19,493 nucleotides of DNA. Origin: Brachionus koreanus (Eukaryota; Rotifera; Eurotatoria; Ploima; Brachionidae). A program made the position numbers and the translations under genes. The stretch's first letter is position 1. Every line of letters starts with the position of its first letter. The stretch lies in contig PJRA01000263.1 of the NCBI GenBank assembly GCA_016987375.1, positions 867,521-887,013 of the forward strand, in the 5' to 3' direction. Of the stretch, positions 17,795 through 19,493 are shown piece after piece. Below the pieces are notes generated by a model. It did no database searches, had not been told where the DNA came from, and was given only the letters and a program-made list of their open reading frames with translations.

Positions 17795-18382
17795 TTAAAG
17801 ACGACTAATATCCAAATTGGTGTTTTCGTCAATCAACTTTCGTTTAGATTCTTTTTTAAAAATTCTACAAATTTTTTTCTCCTTTCTTGGCTTTTGCTCT
17901 CGTGATTCTTGATTAATTTGACTTTCGTCAAGCAAGCGAATGCTTGTTGCCACAATTGACTGATCACCCAGTTGAATTGAGAAGTCTCCTCGGTCCCGAT
18001 TTTCGGAAAATTTCTCATAAATTGACTCAGAGTCAGACACGGAGCGAAAAAGTAGACAAATACTCAAATAAATAATAAAAATAACCAAAAGTGCTATGCA
18101 AAAAATCAAAAGCGAATAAAAGTATTTCTTGAATAGATCAATTAAATTTTCAATATGAATTTGACTGTCATTTATTTCAAAGATAGGCGTATATGTTGAA
18201 TTTGCAACGTTGGTAATGTTGGCAATTCTGAAAAATTCCAAATCTACAATTATTTCGTCGTCCAATTCGGTAGTATTTGTGTTCAGCGCACTGCTAAATC
18301 TTAATACTCTAATGAGAACAAAAAAACAGATCATACTTTCTTTAATTTGAAATTTTTTTACAGAAGTTTTTATGCTTAACAT
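17795..18382 (-). CDS. Predicted type I single-pass membrane glycoprotein
   Basis: An intact 195-residue single-exon protein. Residues 17-31 form a signal-peptide-like hydrophobic stretch with a plausible cleavage after SSA (about residue 32). A second methionine at residue 17 (codon 18334-18332) would place the signal at the extreme N-terminus, and may be the true start. The lumenal or extracellular part (33-87) carries four N-glycosylation sequons (N36, N55, N61, N71) and is acidic. A strong membrane segment follows at about 88-112. The cytoplasmic tail (113-195) is hydrophilic, with a Ser/Glu-rich part and a basic cluster (residues 161-182). An RGD at 131-133 falls on the predicted cytoplasmic side, so it is probably not an adhesion motif. 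No family is recognised. It converges tail to tail with the membrane protein gene at 15844. Both are small glycosylated single-pass proteins, but no sequence similarity between them is evident. Confidence 0.65.
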   Translation of the reverse strand: MLSIKTSVKKFQIKESMICFFVLIRVLRFSSALNTNTTELDDEIIVDLEFFRIANITNVANSTYTPIFEINDSQIHIENLIDLFKKYFYSLLIFCIALLVIFIIYLSICLLFRSVSDSESIYEKFSENRDRGDFSIQLGDQSIVATSIRLLDESQINQESREQKPRKEKKICRIFKKESKRKLIDENTNLDISRL

Positions 18383-18896
18383 TTTTTAGCTCAAAATTAA
18401 AAGATAAAATTAATTGGATTTTAATATTTTTTTTTATTTTTGAAAAGATAAAGTTTTAATAAACTATTTAATTAAAAATAACATCTGTCTTTGTTTTGTT
18501 TATGATTGATAAAAGTGCATTTCACAGCTTCGCGTCGATGACACTCGACTGGTTTATGATTTTAAATTTTTTTAAGCTTTGAACTCAACTCTTATTTCAA
18601 AAACCAATTCTTCATACAGTGGCCACAAATTAAGAACCGAATTTAATTTATATTAACAAAAGCAACTTAACTTTTAATAGAAAAAATAATTTTTTTTCTT
18701 TTTAATCATTGAATTATTTTATTTTTTAGACTTCATGCTCAAATGGCGTATTCCAACTTTGGTCTTACAAATTAAATAATAGTATTCAAGATTTTTTTAA
18801 AATAAAATAAAAATAGAACACAGTCTGAAATTAAAATAATCGAATTTTAAATGAATATTTTTTAAGATGGCACATGTTATTGATTTTGAATTATAT
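18383..18896. other. Intergenic DNA between the membrane protein gene and the endonuclease fragment
   Basis: Contains the presumed promoter of the minus-strand gene at its left end. A slightly mixed patch (cacagcttcgcgtcgatgac) lies at 18522-18541. No gene is seen. Confidence 0.5.
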
Positions 18897-19375
18897 TTAT
18901 TGTTTAAAAAATAAATTAATACAATTTCCTTTTTTAAAATTAAAAATTTTGTCAAAAGTTTTTTCTAAATGTTCATTATTTTTATACAAATAATTCCAAG
19001 AGATCATCAAATGTCCTCTGCTTAGGTCAGCTAATACTGGGCCGGTTTTTAGATTATTAGTTCTTGTGTTAGCCTCTGTAAAGACCAAATCTAATGTTGA
19101 CGTTTGTTCTCCATCATTTAGCTGGAAAGTGGGACAACTCACGTATTGATAAAGAAAATTGCCACTTACTTGATTGAGGAACTCTCTCTCACCCTCGCTT
19201 GCATGATTATAATACCAATCACCGTGGCCATCCTACTTTACATTTGCGCAATTAAAGTCACCACAAATAATCAAGCCGTCAAATTTAATTAATTAAAAAA
19301 AAAACTCAATTTACTATTATGTTTTCTTGATATTTTAATCTGAAGAAGGTTTAGCTCGGCGCAGATAAAACAAAT
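18897..19375 (-). pseudogene. Endonuclease domain fragment of a non-LTR retrotransposon
   Basis: Read on the minus strand, a frame runs from about 19290 down to TAA at 18899-18897. It begins FDGLIICGDFNC, where GDFN (19262-19251) is a signature of the APE-like endonuclease/exonuclease/phosphatase domain of LINE elements. It continues with TSTLDLVF (19103-19080), another hallmark, and SRGHLMISW (from 19022) at the position of the catalytic His block. One in-frame TAG (19235-19233) interrupts it. Further upstream a broken stretch reading like RAKPSSD suggests the domain extends to about 19375, with frameshifts. The fragment stops before any reverse transcriptase domain. It is opposite in strand to the RT remnant at 13030-14150, so it is a separate insertion of a similar CR1/jockey-like family. 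It is non-functional. Confidence 0.85.
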
Positions 19376-19435
19376 AAAAAAATAGATTTTATTTAACAAA
19401 AGAAAAAAAATTAAATTTTTTTAAAATCTTTTTAA

Positions 19436-19493
19436 CACTCAAAAACCGGAGGGGTCTTTTGAACCCCTTTTATAACTTCCTTTATTTGTTTTT
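19436..19493. mobile_element. MITE copy 3, left end; continues past the window
   Basis: Starts CACTCAAAAACCGGAGGGGT and follows the complete copy at 13524 nearly base for base to the window end. It is preceded by TTAA (19432-19435), which may be its target duplication. The right end lies outside the window. Confidence 0.85.

Noticed and set aside
17833..18018. 61-codon minus-strand frame inside the type I membrane protein gene
   Set aside because: It is an alternative frame of a longer gene that has a signal peptide and membrane segment in its own frame.
18010..18130. RGD motif in the minus-strand membrane protein
   Set aside because: It follows the membrane segment and is predicted cytoplasmic, so an integrin-binding role is unlikely.
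1..19493. tRNA, rRNA, CRISPR or spliced-leader genes
   Set aside because: No cloverleaf-like, rRNA-like or regularly spaced repeat pattern was seen by eye. Weak RNA genes could be missed without a covariance search.

Overview
This window is very A+T-rich nuclear DNA (by eye well over 70% A+T), with long gene-free stretches, many decayed transposons, a probable 47-base GT...AG intron and small genes lacking ribosome-binding sites. It is a eukaryote. The three-finger C2H2 protein, the DUF2462/UPF0390 protein, CR1/jockey-like non-LTR retrotransposon pieces and FLYWCH/MULE transposase remnants together point to an invertebrate animal. A compact A+T-rich genome such as that of a monogonont rotifer would fit, but that is inference; nothing in the sequence fixes the species.

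Layout. Bases 1-1073 hold no gene. A 183-base foldback element with 44-base arms lies at 1074-1256. A small intact gene of the DUF2462/UPF0390 family lies at 1840-2073 (+). Two decayed Mutator-like (MULE) transposase genes follow in the same orientation: copy A at about 3195-4160, with a FLYWCH-like finger and a deleted centre, and copy B at 4760-6631, with FLYWCH-like, DDE and SWIM parts plus several stops and frameshifts. An intact C2H2 zinc-finger gene lies at 8450-7545 (-). Bases 8451-11112 are a gene desert with a few small hairpins. Two short decayed reading frames of unknown origin lie at 11113-11292 and 12108-12428. A non-LTR reverse transcriptase remnant (about 13030-14150, +) is interrupted by a complete 264-base MITE with 15-base terminal inverted repeats and a 4-base ATAA target duplication. 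A truncated copy of the same MITE lies at 12424-12627 and a third starts at 19436 and runs off the window. At the right, two small predicted single-pass membrane glycoprotein genes converge: 15844-16517 or 16628 (+, with an intron) and 18382-17795 (-). An endonuclease-domain fragment of a second non-LTR element lies at about 19375-18897 (-).

The likely host genes are the DUF2462 protein (probably nuclear or nucleolar), the zinc-finger regulator and the two membrane proteins. They show no sign of acting as one system. The rest is transposon wreckage. No convincing new biological system was found. The best leads are the MITE family caught inside a reverse transcriptase frame, the unresolved 3' end of the + strand membrane protein gene, the transition-type stops in the transposase remnants, and several orphan decayed reading frames.
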